Assembly (NCBI RefSeq): GCF_030316855.1
Contig: NZ_JASZYR010000006.1
Coordinates: 212,705-276,704 of the forward strand
Direction of reading: 5' to 3'
Length of the DNA stretch: 64,000 bases
DNA from: Variovorax sp. J22P240
GTDB lineage: Bacteria; Pseudomonadota; Gammaproteobacteria; Burkholderiales; Burkholderiaceae_C
In this document: piece after piece, positions 36,249 to 45,040 of the stretch
Layout of the letters: each line of letters opens with the position of its first letter
Numbering within the stretch: the stretch's first letter is position 1
Notes under the pieces: generated by a model
Told to the model about the DNA's origin: nothing
Database searches by the model: none
Seen by the model: the letters and a program-made list of their open reading frames with translations, nothing else
Position numbers and translations under genes: made by a program

Positions 36249-36613
36249 ATGCCAACCACTGCGTACGTCGTCGTCGCCAGTTCGCCCGATCGCGCATGGA
36301 TCGCTTCGGCGCTCGCGCCCGGCGTGGTGTGGACGCCGTGGTGTTCGCGAATCACGATGCCGCGCAGATTGCCAACTTGCCCGATGGGCCAGCGGATTGC
36401 CTGATCCTCTCGGCCGATGAGGACGAAGCCTCGACGCTGCGGCTGGTGCGCGAACTCAGGCGCCTGGGAAGCGCCCTTCCCGTGATCGTCCTGGGTCCGC
36501 ACACTGCGTTTCGCACCGCAGTGGAGATCGCGCAGTTGGACGCAACGGATTTTCTTGAGCGGCCTGTCAGCGTGCGGCAGCTCCGCGCCGCGATACGCCG
36601 GATCCTTCCATGA
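36249..36613 (+). pseudogene. Frameshifted, degenerate response-regulator receiver domain
   Basis: From ATG 36249 the frame reads MPTTAYVVVASSPDRAWIAS and stops near 36402. The continuation of the same fold lies two positions over: VDAVVFANHDAAQIANLPDG, CLILSADEDEAS, LPVIVLGPHTAFRTAVEIAQ, DATDFLERPVSVRQLRAAIR. The break is at 36324-36332 (GTGGTGTGG), where an extra two bases or one lost base would join them into a FixJ-like receiver of about 120 residues. The acceptor Asp position reads Ser and the Lys in the KP motif is gone, so it would be a non-phosphorylated receiver in any case. A sequencing error is possible. Confidence 0.55.
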
Positions 36614-36629
36614 GCGTCGCTGGCAGCCG

Positions 36630-36917
36630 TCAGCGAAGCTTCGAAACGTCCAGTCCCTGAAGCGCACGGACAGCCTTCTGGACACCGTGGACGTCGCCGA
36701 CCTCTGCAGCTGAGGTCATCTCCTGCAGCGCGGACTCGACGCGGCACGCCTGCTCGACGTCACGTCGGATTTGCGGTTGGATCTCGGCCCACAAGACGCT
36801 CATTTCCGCTACGTGGGCCTTCAACCCGCCGCTCCAGCGGGGATATTCGTCCGGTGCGATGCTGACTGCCACAGCGACACACGCCGCAAAGTCATCCAGG
36901 ATTTCGAGAAATCCCAC
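36630..36917 (-). CDS. Small hypothetical protein
   Basis: A 95-residue, mostly helical cytoplasmic protein (MGFLEILDDFAACVAVAVSI at the start; RRDVEQACRVESALQEMTSA in the middle). I recognise no family. Codon use fits the genome. It converges with the receiver-like pseudogene and is followed upstream by a 280-base gap with nothing recognisable. Confidence 0.45.
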   Translation of the reverse strand: MGFLEILDDFAACVAVAVSIAPDEYPRWSGGLKAHVAEMSVLWAEIQPQIRRDVEQACRVESALQEMTSAAEVGDVHGVQKAVRALQGLDVSKLR

Positions 36918-37196
36918 AGCGCTTCCTTTGGTGATCTTGTTGTCGCAACTGTATTCGTCTTGGCCTCAACGCGCCTCCGCCGCTTCCGGTGCATCTCAGG
37001 CGTACCCTTTCCATCGAAGTCTCGTGCTTCATCAGCCGCGCCGCAATAGCCCTTTGGGGCAGATGCGGCTGGGCGAAAGCACGCAGGACCATATTGACGC
37101 AAGCAGGCCAAAGGTTCAGTCTTGCCGTCCCGAGGCCCGTCGGCGATGTCGCAGTGGTTGAGGCATCGCGTCGGGGCGTCACGGACGGAGGTCGTC

Positions 37197-37859
37197 ATGC
37201 ATGCTGATCGCAATGCGCGCCGCAGTTCCAGGACGCGGCCCCTTGTCGCACTGGCCCTTGTCGCTGCGACCGCCCTTGCCGGAGCACCTCAGGCTGCGGT
37301 TGCCGACGTCCCCTACTTCTACGTCGTCAATTCGGGCACCCGCATGATGGCCGAGGTTCTTGGACGCCGTACCGACGATGGCGCACCGGTAGTCCTTTGG
37401 CCGAACTACGGTGGGCCGAGCCAACAGTTCAGCCTCAACCGGCTACCCCGGCCCGTCAATCCGGACTCCTCTCAGGACCAGTGGTTCATGCTGCAGGCAA
37501 GACATTCCGGCAAATGCCTGAAGACCAGCGGCCTCCAATCCGGAGCAGTGATCGTCCAGGAGACTTGCAGTGGCGACGCGTCCCAGATGTGGCGGCTGCG
37601 GATCATCGCCATGACAGCGGCGGAATGCACTGTTCGAAGTCAGTGCCTCATGGGACGGCGCACGGTCCTGGAGAACTACTACGGCCGCGGGCGTCGCTGC
37701 CTGGATGCGGCCCACGGCCACCTTCCAGGCATGCCCGAGCAAGGCGCGAGCTTGCAAGCCTGGGCATGCATCGCCGGATCCAGCGCACCCAACGCCGTCA
37801 ACCAGGAGTGGGAACTGGTGGACGTGCAGGAATGGGACGCTGCGTTCGTCGTCAGGTGA
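37197..37859 (+). CDS. Secreted ricin-type beta-trefoil lectin-like protein
   Basis: A 220-residue exported protein. The signal peptide (basic MHADRNARRSSRTRPLVALA, then hydrophobic) ends AAVADVP. The mature part carries QxW-type lectin repeats: VVLWPNYGGPSQQFSL, GAVIVQETCSGDASQMWRL and GASLQAWACIAG with NQEWELVDVQ, with cysteine pairs likely forming disulfides. GGAGG six bases before ATG 37197 decides the start over an in-frame upstream one. Such proteins bind carbohydrate outside the cell; no attached catalytic domain is present. Confidence 0.75.
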   Translation: MHADRNARRSSRTRPLVALALVAATALAGAPQAAVADVPYFYVVNSGTRMMAEVLGRRTDDGAPVVLWPNYGGPSQQFSLNRLPRPVNPDSSQDQWFMLQARHSGKCLKTSGLQSGAVIVQETCSGDASQMWRLRIIAMTAAECTVRSQCLMGRRTVLENYYGRGRRCLDAAHGHLPGMPEQGASLQAWACIAGSSAPNAVNQEWELVDVQEWDAAFVVR

Positions 37860-37879
37860 TGGCTCGGCAGGCCGCCTTT

Positions 37880-38410
37880 TCAGCGCTTTGGCGGTCGCGC
37901 AGGCAGCAGGTCGGCGTCATCCTCGATGGGAGGGTTTTCAAGCTCGGCAATGAACTGCTGCGTTGGACCCGATGTTGTTCGTTCGAGCACCCTTTGTCGC
38001 TCCCAGTCCTGCGTCTCCCTGATGCGTCGATCGCGATCCGCTCCACGTCGGCGCCATGCGATGAATGCGCCAATCAAGGCTGTGCAGGCGGAGAAGGCGA
38101 GAAAGCTGGCAGCGGCGACGATGGCGTTGATCCAGTCCGGAGGAGCTTTCCTCTCATAGATGAGCAAGGCAAAAATCCCAAGGCCCACCAAGCTCAGCGC
38201 CAGAGGTGGATAGAGGCGCGCGGGGTGCCTCCTTCGCACCGAGCGTCGGACCATCATCCCGAGTCCGAACAACGCCGCCGCCGCATAGAACACTGCCAAC
38301 GCAGGCGCGCTCCCGGGCTTTGTTGCAAGCCCGCTGATCTCGTTCGCGGCCAACATTCCACAGACGAGCCATACGCCTAGCCATGCCATGCGTCCATCAT
38401 CGATCGACAT
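37880..38410 (-). CDS. Hypothetical multi-span membrane protein
   Basis: A protein of about 176 residues with four hydrophobic segments in its first 130 residues (for example MAWLGVWLVCGMLA and AVFYAAAALFGLGMMV) and a charged, cytoplasmic-looking tail (RDRRIRETQDWERQRVLER, ending LLPARPPKR). The start at ATG 38410 is a choice; the frame is open to a GTG at 38446. No family was recognised. It lies downstream of the PhoD-like gene on the same strand. Confidence 0.55.
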   Translation of the reverse strand: MSIDDGRMAWLGVWLVCGMLAANEISGLATKPGSAPALAVFYAAAALFGLGMMVRRSVRRRHPARLYPPLALSLVGLGIFALLIYERKAPPDWINAIVAAASFLAFSACTALIGAFIAWRRRGADRDRRIRETQDWERQRVLERTTSGPTQQFIAELENPPIEDDADLLPARPPKR

Positions 38411-38472
38411 GTGCAGATCGAAGTGCCTGGTTGTAAGCGGAAGCACGTCTTTCGATGTCGCGGTTTGGGCGG

Positions 38473-40239
38473 CTAGACCGGCAGCACATCGAGGCCGCCT
38501 TCGCCGGGCAGGGCATGAAGGCTCATCGCGAGCCGTGCGCTGTAGTCGCGGCTCAGCACAGTGCTGATCTCCATGAAATCCGCGCGTGCCTCGGCGGGCG
38601 TCAGCGTGATCACGACGTAGCCGCGCTTGCTCGTCTCGGCATAGCGCAGGTCCTTCACCATCTTCGGAAAGGCATCGGACAGCACCGTGCTGCCGATGAG
38701 CGGCAGCACGCGCTCGAAGCCCGGTGACGAGATCGATGCGGTCGCGAACTCCACGCCCACACGCTGGCCGTTGCCGTCGGTCAGGTTACTCGCCCAGGCG
38801 TTGTGCGTGTCGCCGGCGAGCGAGACGAGGTTCTTGCCCATCGAATGCGCGGCAGCCAGTACGCTGTCTCGCGCGGCCGGGTACCCGTCCCATGCATCCA
38901 GGTTATAGGGGACACGCCGCTGCGCGAGCAGCGCTCGCTGCTCATCGTTGCGCAGCGGTTCGGGTGTCGTTTGCGCAAGAAGGAAGTCGCCCAGGGTCTC
39001 CGCGGTGAACGCGCTGGCAACGCTCAGCGGGATCTCCATGCGGGCCATCAGGACCTGTGAGCCGAGCAGCTGCCAGGTCGCACTGGAGGCGGTCATGCGC
39101 GTCGACAGCCAGGCAGACTGCTCGGAACCGAGGAGCTGGCGCGATGCCGCGGATGCACCGCCGGCGAGGTAACTATCGAGGTCCACCTGCTCGTCGCGGC
39201 CGATCAGGCGCGTATCGAGCATGTGCAGCGACGCGAGAGTGCCGAAGTCGAACGAGCGATAGATCTTCTGCGGATCGGCCGCATCCGGCATGCGGATGGG
39301 AAGCCATTCGCGAAATGCCTGCGTCGCTGCTGCGCGACGCGCGGCGAAGCTTCCCTCGTTGGCCGGATCATGGTTCTGGGCGCCACCGGACCATGCGTTG
39401 TTCGCGACATCGTGATCGTCCCACACCGCGATCACGGGCAGCTTCGCATGCAGCGCGACCAGGTCCGGGTCCGAGCGGTTCTGACGATGGCGCTGGCGAT
39501 AGTCGTCGAGTGACAGGATCTCTCGCGACGGCGTCGATTCGCGGTCGATCGCGATCGCAAGTTGTGATGCGTAGCCCAGCACGCCGTACTCGTAGATGTA
39601 GTCGCCCAGGTGAAGCACGGCATCGATGTCAGTGCGCTTCGCGAGATCGGCGCAGACATTGAAGTAGCCTGCCGGGAAGTTCGAGCACGAGACGACAGCA
39701 AGCCGAAGCTGCGACACGCTGCCGACCGGCAAAGTCTTGGTTCGTCCCACGGGCGAGGCCTCGGAACCAAGAAAGAAGCGATAGAAGTACACGCTCGCGG
39801 GCTGCAATCCGGTCGCGTCTACCTTGACGGTGTAATCCTGCTCGGGCCCGCTGCCGATCGTGCCTCGCGCGACGATGGCGCCGAAGTTGGAATCGCTCGC
39901 AACCTCCCAGGTCAGGTTGAGCGCCCCCGGGCTGGCGACCGTGACGCGGGTCCAGAGAATGACGCGATCGGACAGTGGGTCGCCGCTGCCGACTCCCTGG
40001 GCAAAGGTCGGCGTCGTCTCGGGCGGCGGCGCACCGCCCGTGCCGCCAAGGCCCGCACCGAATCCGCCACCGCCACCACCACCGCAGCCATACATGCTGA
40101 CGCCGGTGCCCGCGAACATGGCGTAGAGGATCGCGTTGCGAATGAAACTTCGGCGCGAGGGTTCGGCCGAGGTGGCGTCGGGGGCCGGCTCTGGGGCCGG
40201 CTCTGGGGCCGGGGCATTCGGACCGGTGGCGTCGCGCAT
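38473..40239 (-). CDS. Tat-exported alkaline phosphatase D (PhoD)-like protein
   Basis: A 588-residue phosphodiesterase/phosphatase of the PhoD family. The twin-arginine signal is SRRSFIRNAILYAMF (near residue 28), followed by a Gly-rich stretch. Catalytic blocks are VVSCSNFPAGYFNVC, VLHLGDYIYEYG, VIAVWDDHDVANNAW and SLAGDTHNAWASNL. The N-terminus holds a PEPAPEPAPEP repeat coded by 12-base units. The start at 40239 has AGGAGC about nine bases upstream. PhoD enzymes release phosphate from phosphodiesters and need Fe/Ca (family knowledge). Confidence 0.9.
   Translation of the reverse strand: MRDATGPNAPAPEPAPEPAPDATSAEPSRRSFIRNAILYAMFAGTGVSMYGCGGGGGGGFGAGLGGTGGAPPPETTPTFAQGVGSGDPLSDRVILWTRVTVASPGALNLTWEVASDSNFGAIVARGTIGSGPEQDYTVKVDATGLQPASVYFYRFFLGSEASPVGRTKTLPVGSVSQLRLAVVSCSNFPAGYFNVCADLAKRTDIDAVLHLGDYIYEYGVLGYASQLAIAIDRESTPSREILSLDDYRQRHRQNRSDPDLVALHAKLPVIAVWDDHDVANNAWSGGAQNHDPANEGSFAARRAAATQAFREWLPIRMPDAADPQKIYRSFDFGTLASLHMLDTRLIGRDEQVDLDSYLAGGASAASRQLLGSEQSAWLSTRMTASSATWQLLGSQVLMARMEIPLSVASAFTAETLGDFLLAQTTPEPLRNDEQRALLAQRRVPYNLDAWDGYPAARDSVLAAAHSMGKNLVSLAGDTHNAWASNLTDGNGQRVGVEFATASISSPGFERVLPLIGSTVLSDAFPKMVKDLRYAETSKRGYVVITLTPAEARADFMEISTVLSRDYSARLAMSLHALPGEGGLDVLPV
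40181..40211. repeat. 12-bp tandem repeat in the PhoD-like gene
   Basis: GGGGCCGGCTCT occurs twice in full and once in part, in tandem. It encodes the Pro-Glu-Pro-Ala repeat before the Tat signal. The copy number could vary between strains without shifting the frame. Confidence 0.7.
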
Positions 40240-40411
40240 GGTTCGCTCCTTGAGCCCGACGAGCCGGTCACGACCTTCGTGCCGACCTCCTGCCGGAGGG
40301 AAGCTGCATTGGAGATCGCGCTTGCGTCGACGCCCGTAGGCCTTGGCCAAGCGATCGCGTGCGGCAATCGCTTACAAGTTTTCGCACTCGGTTGCGCAAC
40401 GATACATCGGA

Positions 40412-41827
40412 TCAGGGCCCGGCAAATCCGCCCCCCAGCGCCACATAGAGCGACACCCCGTTCTGCAACGCAGTCGCCCGCAGCTGTATCAACTGCTGCT
40501 CCGCAGAAAAGAGATTTCGACGTGCATCGACCACCTCGAGGTAGATCGAGATGCCGTTCTCATATCGGAGCTCCGCCACCTCGGCGAGGCGTCGTTGCGC
40601 GAGCACCGCCGCCTCCTGCGCCGCAATCTGCTCCTGGTAGCGCCGCCGCCCGATCAGGGCTTCGGACACTTCGCTGAAGGCGGTCTGCACGGTGCGCTGG
40701 TAGAGGGCCACGAGTTCATCGCGCCGTGCCTGCGCCACGTCGAGTTGAGCCTGCCGCTGGCCGCCATCGAAGATCGGCAGGCTGACGAGACCCCCGACCG
40801 ACCATGCCTGGTTGCTGCTCTTGAACAGGTCGCCCAGTTCCGCCGAGGCAAAGCCCAGGTTGCCGGTCAGCGCGATGCGCGGAAAGAACGCTGCGCGCGC
40901 GGCGCCGATGTCGGCGTTGGCGGCGCGCAGTTGCTGTTCGGCCTGCAGCACGTCCGGCCGGTTGACCAGCAAGGCCGAAGGCAGGCCGGCATCCAGTTCG
41001 CCGAACTGGCCCGGGTCCTCGATGGCGCGCGTGGGTGGCAAGGGTCCCTCCACCGGCTTGCCGACCAGCACCAGCAGTTGGCTTCGCCGCTGCTCGGTCG
41101 TTCGCTGAAGCTCGGCCAGTTGCGTCTGCGCCTGCGTCACGAGGATGGAGGCCTGGTCGTAGTCGACGGTGGAAGTCACGCCGGCATCGAGGCGCAGCTT
41201 GGCAATCTCCAGCGCGTAGCGACGTGCCGCGACGGTGTGTTGCGCCAAGTCGATGCCCTCCTCCCCGGCGCGGATGCTGTAGTAGCTCGCGGCGACGTTG
41301 CCGATCAGCGAGAGCCGGAAGGAGCGTTCACCCTCCACAGTCGCGAGATAGCGCCGTCTCGCCGCCTCGCTGAGGTTGCTCACGCGGCCCCAGAAGTCGA
41401 GCTCGTAGGACGCCATCGCGGCCTGCACGTTGTACTGGTTGAAGATGACCGAGGCGCTGGTGTTTGCCAGTTCGGGATCGATCGTGCTCAGCGGGGCCTG
41501 CGTGCGCGATGCGTCGGCATTGGCGTTGACCTGCGGCAGCCGCGCCGCGTCCTGGATGCGGTATTGCGCGCGAGCCTGTTCGATGCGGGCCACCGAGGCG
41601 ACGAGGTCGCGGTTGTTGGCCAGGGCCGATGCGATCAGAAAGCGAAGCTGCGGGTCGCCGAAGAAGCTCTGCCAGCCGATCTCCGTGGCGAGCCGGCTGC
41701 CGGCCGGATCGGCCGCGTCGAAAACCTCGGCCACGGGCAGATCCGGCTGGCGATACGTCGGTGCGTGGTTGCACGCAGCCAGGGCGCAGCATGCCGCCAG
41801 GCACAGAACGACCGACTCACGCCTCAC
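40412..41827 (-). CDS. RND efflux outer-membrane factor (OprM/NodT type lipoprotein)
   Basis: A 471-residue outer-membrane channel. The GTG start at 41827 is chosen because GGAGG lies five bases upstream; the frame is open to another GTG at 41839. A lipobox (LAAC, Cys19) follows a hydrophobic signal. The two repeated halves of the OMF family are seen, with ALANNRDLVASVARIEQARA near residue 68 and VNRPDVLQAEQQLRAANADI near residue 280. It is the third gene of the adaptor-pump-channel operon and overlaps the pump stop by 11 bases. Confidence 0.92.
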   Translation of the reverse strand: MRRESVVLCLAACCALAACNHAPTYRQPDLPVAEVFDAADPAGSRLATEIGWQSFFGDPQLRFLIASALANNRDLVASVARIEQARAQYRIQDAARLPQVNANADASRTQAPLSTIDPELANTSASVIFNQYNVQAAMASYELDFWGRVSNLSEAARRRYLATVEGERSFRLSLIGNVAASYYSIRAGEEGIDLAQHTVAARRYALEIAKLRLDAGVTSTVDYDQASILVTQAQTQLAELQRTTEQRRSQLLVLVGKPVEGPLPPTRAIEDPGQFGELDAGLPSALLVNRPDVLQAEQQLRAANADIGAARAAFFPRIALTGNLGFASAELGDLFKSSNQAWSVGGLVSLPIFDGGQRQAQLDVAQARRDELVALYQRTVQTAFSEVSEALIGRRRYQEQIAAQEAAVLAQRRLAEVAELRYENGISIYLEVVDARRNLFSAEQQLIQLRATALQNGVSLYVALGGGFAGP

Positions 41828-44800
41828 CCGAGCCTCCACGCGATTTGCTGCTCAACGCCCGCAGCGCCAGCTCGTCCGCCTCCTCGCTGTGTTTCTTCTC
41901 GCGGCTCAACCACTTGCGCGCGGCCACATAGAACAGCGGCGTGAAGAAGATGCCGAAGAAGGTCGCGGTGAGCATGCTGCCCATGACGCCGGTCCCCACC
42001 GCCTGCCGGCTCGCCGCGCCCGCGCCCGTGGCGAGCACCAGCGGCATCATGCCCAGCACGAAGGTGACGCTGGTCATCAGGATGGGGCGCAGCCGCTGCT
42101 GCGCGCCGTTCTTGGCAGCGGTCGCTGGGTCCTTGCCCTCGCTCTCTTCCTTGATCGCGAATTCGACGATCAGGATCGCGTTCTTGGCGGCGAGGCCGAT
42201 GATGGTGATCAGGCCGATGTTGAAGTACACGTCGGCCGAAAGACCGCGCGCCATCGTCAGCAGCACCGCGCCGGCAACGCCGAAGGGGATGATGAGCAGC
42301 ACCGCGACCGGGATGGCCCAGCTCTCATAGAGCGCCGACAGCAGCAGGAAGACCACCACCAGCGACAGTCCGAGCAGCAGAGGGATCTGTCCACTGGCCT
42401 GCCGCTCTTCGAAGGCCGTGCCGGTCCATTCGTAGGCGAGGCTTCCTGTCAGCACGCGCTTGGCGATGCGCTCCATTTCGACAAGGGCCGCGCCGCTCGA
42501 CTGTCCGGCCGCAGCTTGTCCAGAGAGCGTGGCCGACGGAAAGCCGTTGTAGCGTTCGAGCTGCTGCGGCCCGGAGATCCAGCGCACCCGCGTGAAGGCC
42601 GAGAAGGGGACGGATTCGTTCTGGTTGTTGCGCAGCCTCAGCGCGAGCACGTCCTCCGGGCGCATGCGCTGTGCCGCATCCGCCTGGATGAACACGCGCA
42701 GCACGTTGCCTTCGAAGACGAAGTCGTTCACGTAGTTGGAGCCGAAGCTCAGCGACAGGGCCTGGTTGACCTGGCCGATCTGAAGGCCCAGCGCGCGGGC
42801 CTTGATGCGATCGATGTCGACATAGAGCTGCGGTGCGGGCGGCAGCCCTTCCGCGCGCACGCCGGCCAGGATGGGACTGGCGGCCGCCTCGGCCATCATC
42901 TGCTGGGTCGCCTGCTGCAGCGCCGCGCCGCCGATGCCGCTGCGGTCCTGGATCTTCATCGTGAAGCCGGTGGCGTTGCCCAGCGATGGAATAGCGGGCG
43001 GGTCGAGCGCAAAGATCAACGCCTCGGGGATGTTCCTGAACGCCGCGTTGCTGCGCTGGACCAATGCGCTTGCGCTGTTCTCGCTGCCGGTCCGCTCCCC
43101 CCAGGGCTTCAGGTCGACGAAGGAAAGCGCCGCCGACTGTCCCTGGCCGAAGAAGCTGAAGCCCGTCACCGTCGCGACATTGCGCACCTGCGGCTGCTGC
43201 TGCAGAAAGGCTTCGACCTGGTCGACCGCATGTTGGGTGCGGGCCGTCGTCGACCCCGGCGCGCCGGTGTAGGTCACGAAGATGTGGCCCTGGTCCTCGG
43301 TGGGCAGAAAGCCACCGGGCAGGCGCGCGAAGAGCCAGGCCGTCACCACGCAGGCAACAACAAAAACCAGAAGCCAGCGAAAGGGCCTGGCGATCATCCC
43401 GTCGACACCGCGGATGTACTTCGAGGTGCCGGCGTCCAGGCCCGCATTGAACCCGCCAAAGACGCGGTTCAGCATGCGCGCGGCGGCCCCCGGCTTGCGG
43501 CCTTCTGCCTCGCGTGCAAGCGTCGCGTCATCCTTGAGCAGCGCCGCGCACAAGGCCGCGCCGAGCGTCAGCGCGAGCACCGTCGACAGAAAGATCGACA
43601 CCGTCAACGTCACCGAGAACTGCCGGTAGATGCCACCCGTCGACCCCGGGAAGAAGGCCATCGGAATGAACACCGCGACCAGCACCAGCGTGCTCGCGAT
43701 GACGGCGCCCGAGATCTGCCCCATGGCCTTGACCGTCGCCTGGCGTGCGTTGAGGCCCTCCTCGCGCATGACGCGCTCCACGTTCTCCACGACCACGATG
43801 GCATCGTCGTTCAGGATGCCGATCGCGACCACCATGCCGAACAGCGACAGCAGGTTGATCGACATGCCGAACAGGTGCAGGCCGACGCAGGTTCCGATCA
43901 GCGCGACCGGAACGATCAGGGTGGGAATCAGCGTGGCGCGCCAGCTCTGCAGAAAGAGAAACACCACGACGGTGACCAGCAGCAGCGCCTCGATCATGGT
44001 GCGCACCACGCTGTTGACCGAAGTGTTGATGAAGGGCGTGGTGTCGAAGGGCACGCTCCACGTCATGCCCTGCGGAAAGGTCGGCTGCAGCTCGGTCATG
44101 CGCCGGCGCACTTCGGACGCCACGGCCAGCGCATTGGCGCCGCTCGCGAGCTGGATCGTCATGCCGGCGGCTTCCTTGCCGTTGACGGTGAAGCCGAAGC
44201 CGTAGCTGTCGTTGCCCAGCTCGACCCGCGCGACGTCGCCGAGCCGGACTGTGGAGCCGTCCGGGTTGGCGCGAACGATGATCTCGCGGAACTGCTCGGG
44301 CGTGGAGAAGCGGCTCTGCGTCACGATCTGGGCGTTGAACTCCGTCCCGCCCGCGACCGGCTGGTCGCCCAGCCCGCCGCTCGCGGTCTGGCTGTTCTGC
44401 TCCTGCACGGCGGCGAGTACTTCGCTCGCCGACAGGCCGAAGCCGCCGAGCTTGTCGCGGTCGAGCCAGATCCGCATCGCGAAGGACGAGCCGAAGAGCT
44501 GCACGTCGCCCACGCCCGCGATGCGCCGCAGTTCGTTGACGATGTTGTTCGACGCGAAGTTGCCGATCGCCGTCACATTGGACGCACCGCCCGTGGACTG
44601 CAACGCGATCAGCATCAGAAAGCCCGACGAGGCCTTGGTGACGGTGATGCCCAGCTGGCGCACCTGCAGCGGCAGGCGCGGCTCGACGCGGCTCAGGCGG
44701 TCCTGCACCTGCGTGCGCGCGATGTCCAGATCGGTTCCGGGCTTGAGCGTGACGGTGATCTGCGCGGTGCCGTTGGATCGGCTGATCGCGGACATGTAGA

Positions 44801-45026
44801 GGAAGTTCTCGATCCCGTTCATCTCGTCTTCGATGATCGAGGTGACCGTGCGGTCGAGCGTCTGGGCATCCGCGCCGCTGTAGACGGCCTGCACGTTGAG
44901 CGAGGGCGGCGCGACGTCCGGATACTGCTCGACGGGAAGGAGCAGCACCGCGATGAACCCGAAGAGCACCATGAACAACGCGATCACCCAGGCAAACACC
45001 GGGCGATAGACGAAGAAGCGATCCAT
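41817..45026 (-). CDS. RND multidrug efflux pump (AcrB/MexB, HAE1 family)
   Basis: A 1069-residue proton-driven inner-membrane pump. It starts MDRFFVYRPVFAWVIALFMV. The proton-relay acidic pair is in GILNDDAIVVVENVER (TM4) and the Lys is in GLAAKNAILIVEFA (TM10). Two large periplasmic loops and the duplicated 6-TM halves give full family length. The frame is open to 45164, but that part overlaps the adaptor gene and is rejected. It exports hydrophobic drugs or toxins through the adjacent adaptor and channel; the spectrum cannot be predicted. The C-terminal tail is extended and charged. Confidence 0.95.
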   Translation of the reverse strand: MDRFFVYRPVFAWVIALFMVLFGFIAVLLLPVEQYPDVAPPSLNVQAVYSGADAQTLDRTVTSIIEDEMNGIENFLYMSAISRSNGTAQITVTLKPGTDLDIARTQVQDRLSRVEPRLPLQVRQLGITVTKASSGFLMLIALQSTGGASNVTAIGNFASNNIVNELRRIAGVGDVQLFGSSFAMRIWLDRDKLGGFGLSASEVLAAVQEQNSQTASGGLGDQPVAGGTEFNAQIVTQSRFSTPEQFREIIVRANPDGSTVRLGDVARVELGNDSYGFGFTVNGKEAAGMTIQLASGANALAVASEVRRRMTELQPTFPQGMTWSVPFDTTPFINTSVNSVVRTMIEALLLVTVVVFLFLQSWRATLIPTLIVPVALIGTCVGLHLFGMSINLLSLFGMVVAIGILNDDAIVVVENVERVMREEGLNARQATVKAMGQISGAVIASTLVLVAVFIPMAFFPGSTGGIYRQFSVTLTVSIFLSTVLALTLGAALCAALLKDDATLAREAEGRKPGAAARMLNRVFGGFNAGLDAGTSKYIRGVDGMIARPFRWLLVFVVACVVTAWLFARLPGGFLPTEDQGHIFVTYTGAPGSTTARTQHAVDQVEAFLQQQPQVRNVATVTGFSFFGQGQSAALSFVDLKPWGERTGSENSASALVQRSNAAFRNIPEALIFALDPPAIPSLGNATGFTMKIQDRSGIGGAALQQATQQMMAEAAASPILAGVRAEGLPPAPQLYVDIDRIKARALGLQIGQVNQALSLSFGSNYVNDFVFEGNVLRVFIQADAAQRMRPEDVLALRLRNNQNESVPFSAFTRVRWISGPQQLERYNGFPSATLSGQAAAGQSSGAALVEMERIAKRVLTGSLAYEWTGTAFEERQASGQIPLLLGLSLVVVFLLLSALYESWAIPVAVLLIIPFGVAGAVLLTMARGLSADVYFNIGLITIIGLAAKNAILIVEFAIKEESEGKDPATAAKNGAQQRLRPILMTSVTFVLGMMPLVLATGAGAASRQAVGTGVMGSMLTATFFGIFFTPLFYVAARKWLSREKKHSEEADELALRALSSKSRGGSGEA

Positions 45027-45040
45027 GGATTGGCGTTCGC

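Noticed and set aside
36918..37196. Possible small gene in the 280-base gap before the lectin gene
   Set aside because: Short open frames exist on both strands but none has a ribosome site, conserved motif or sensible composition.
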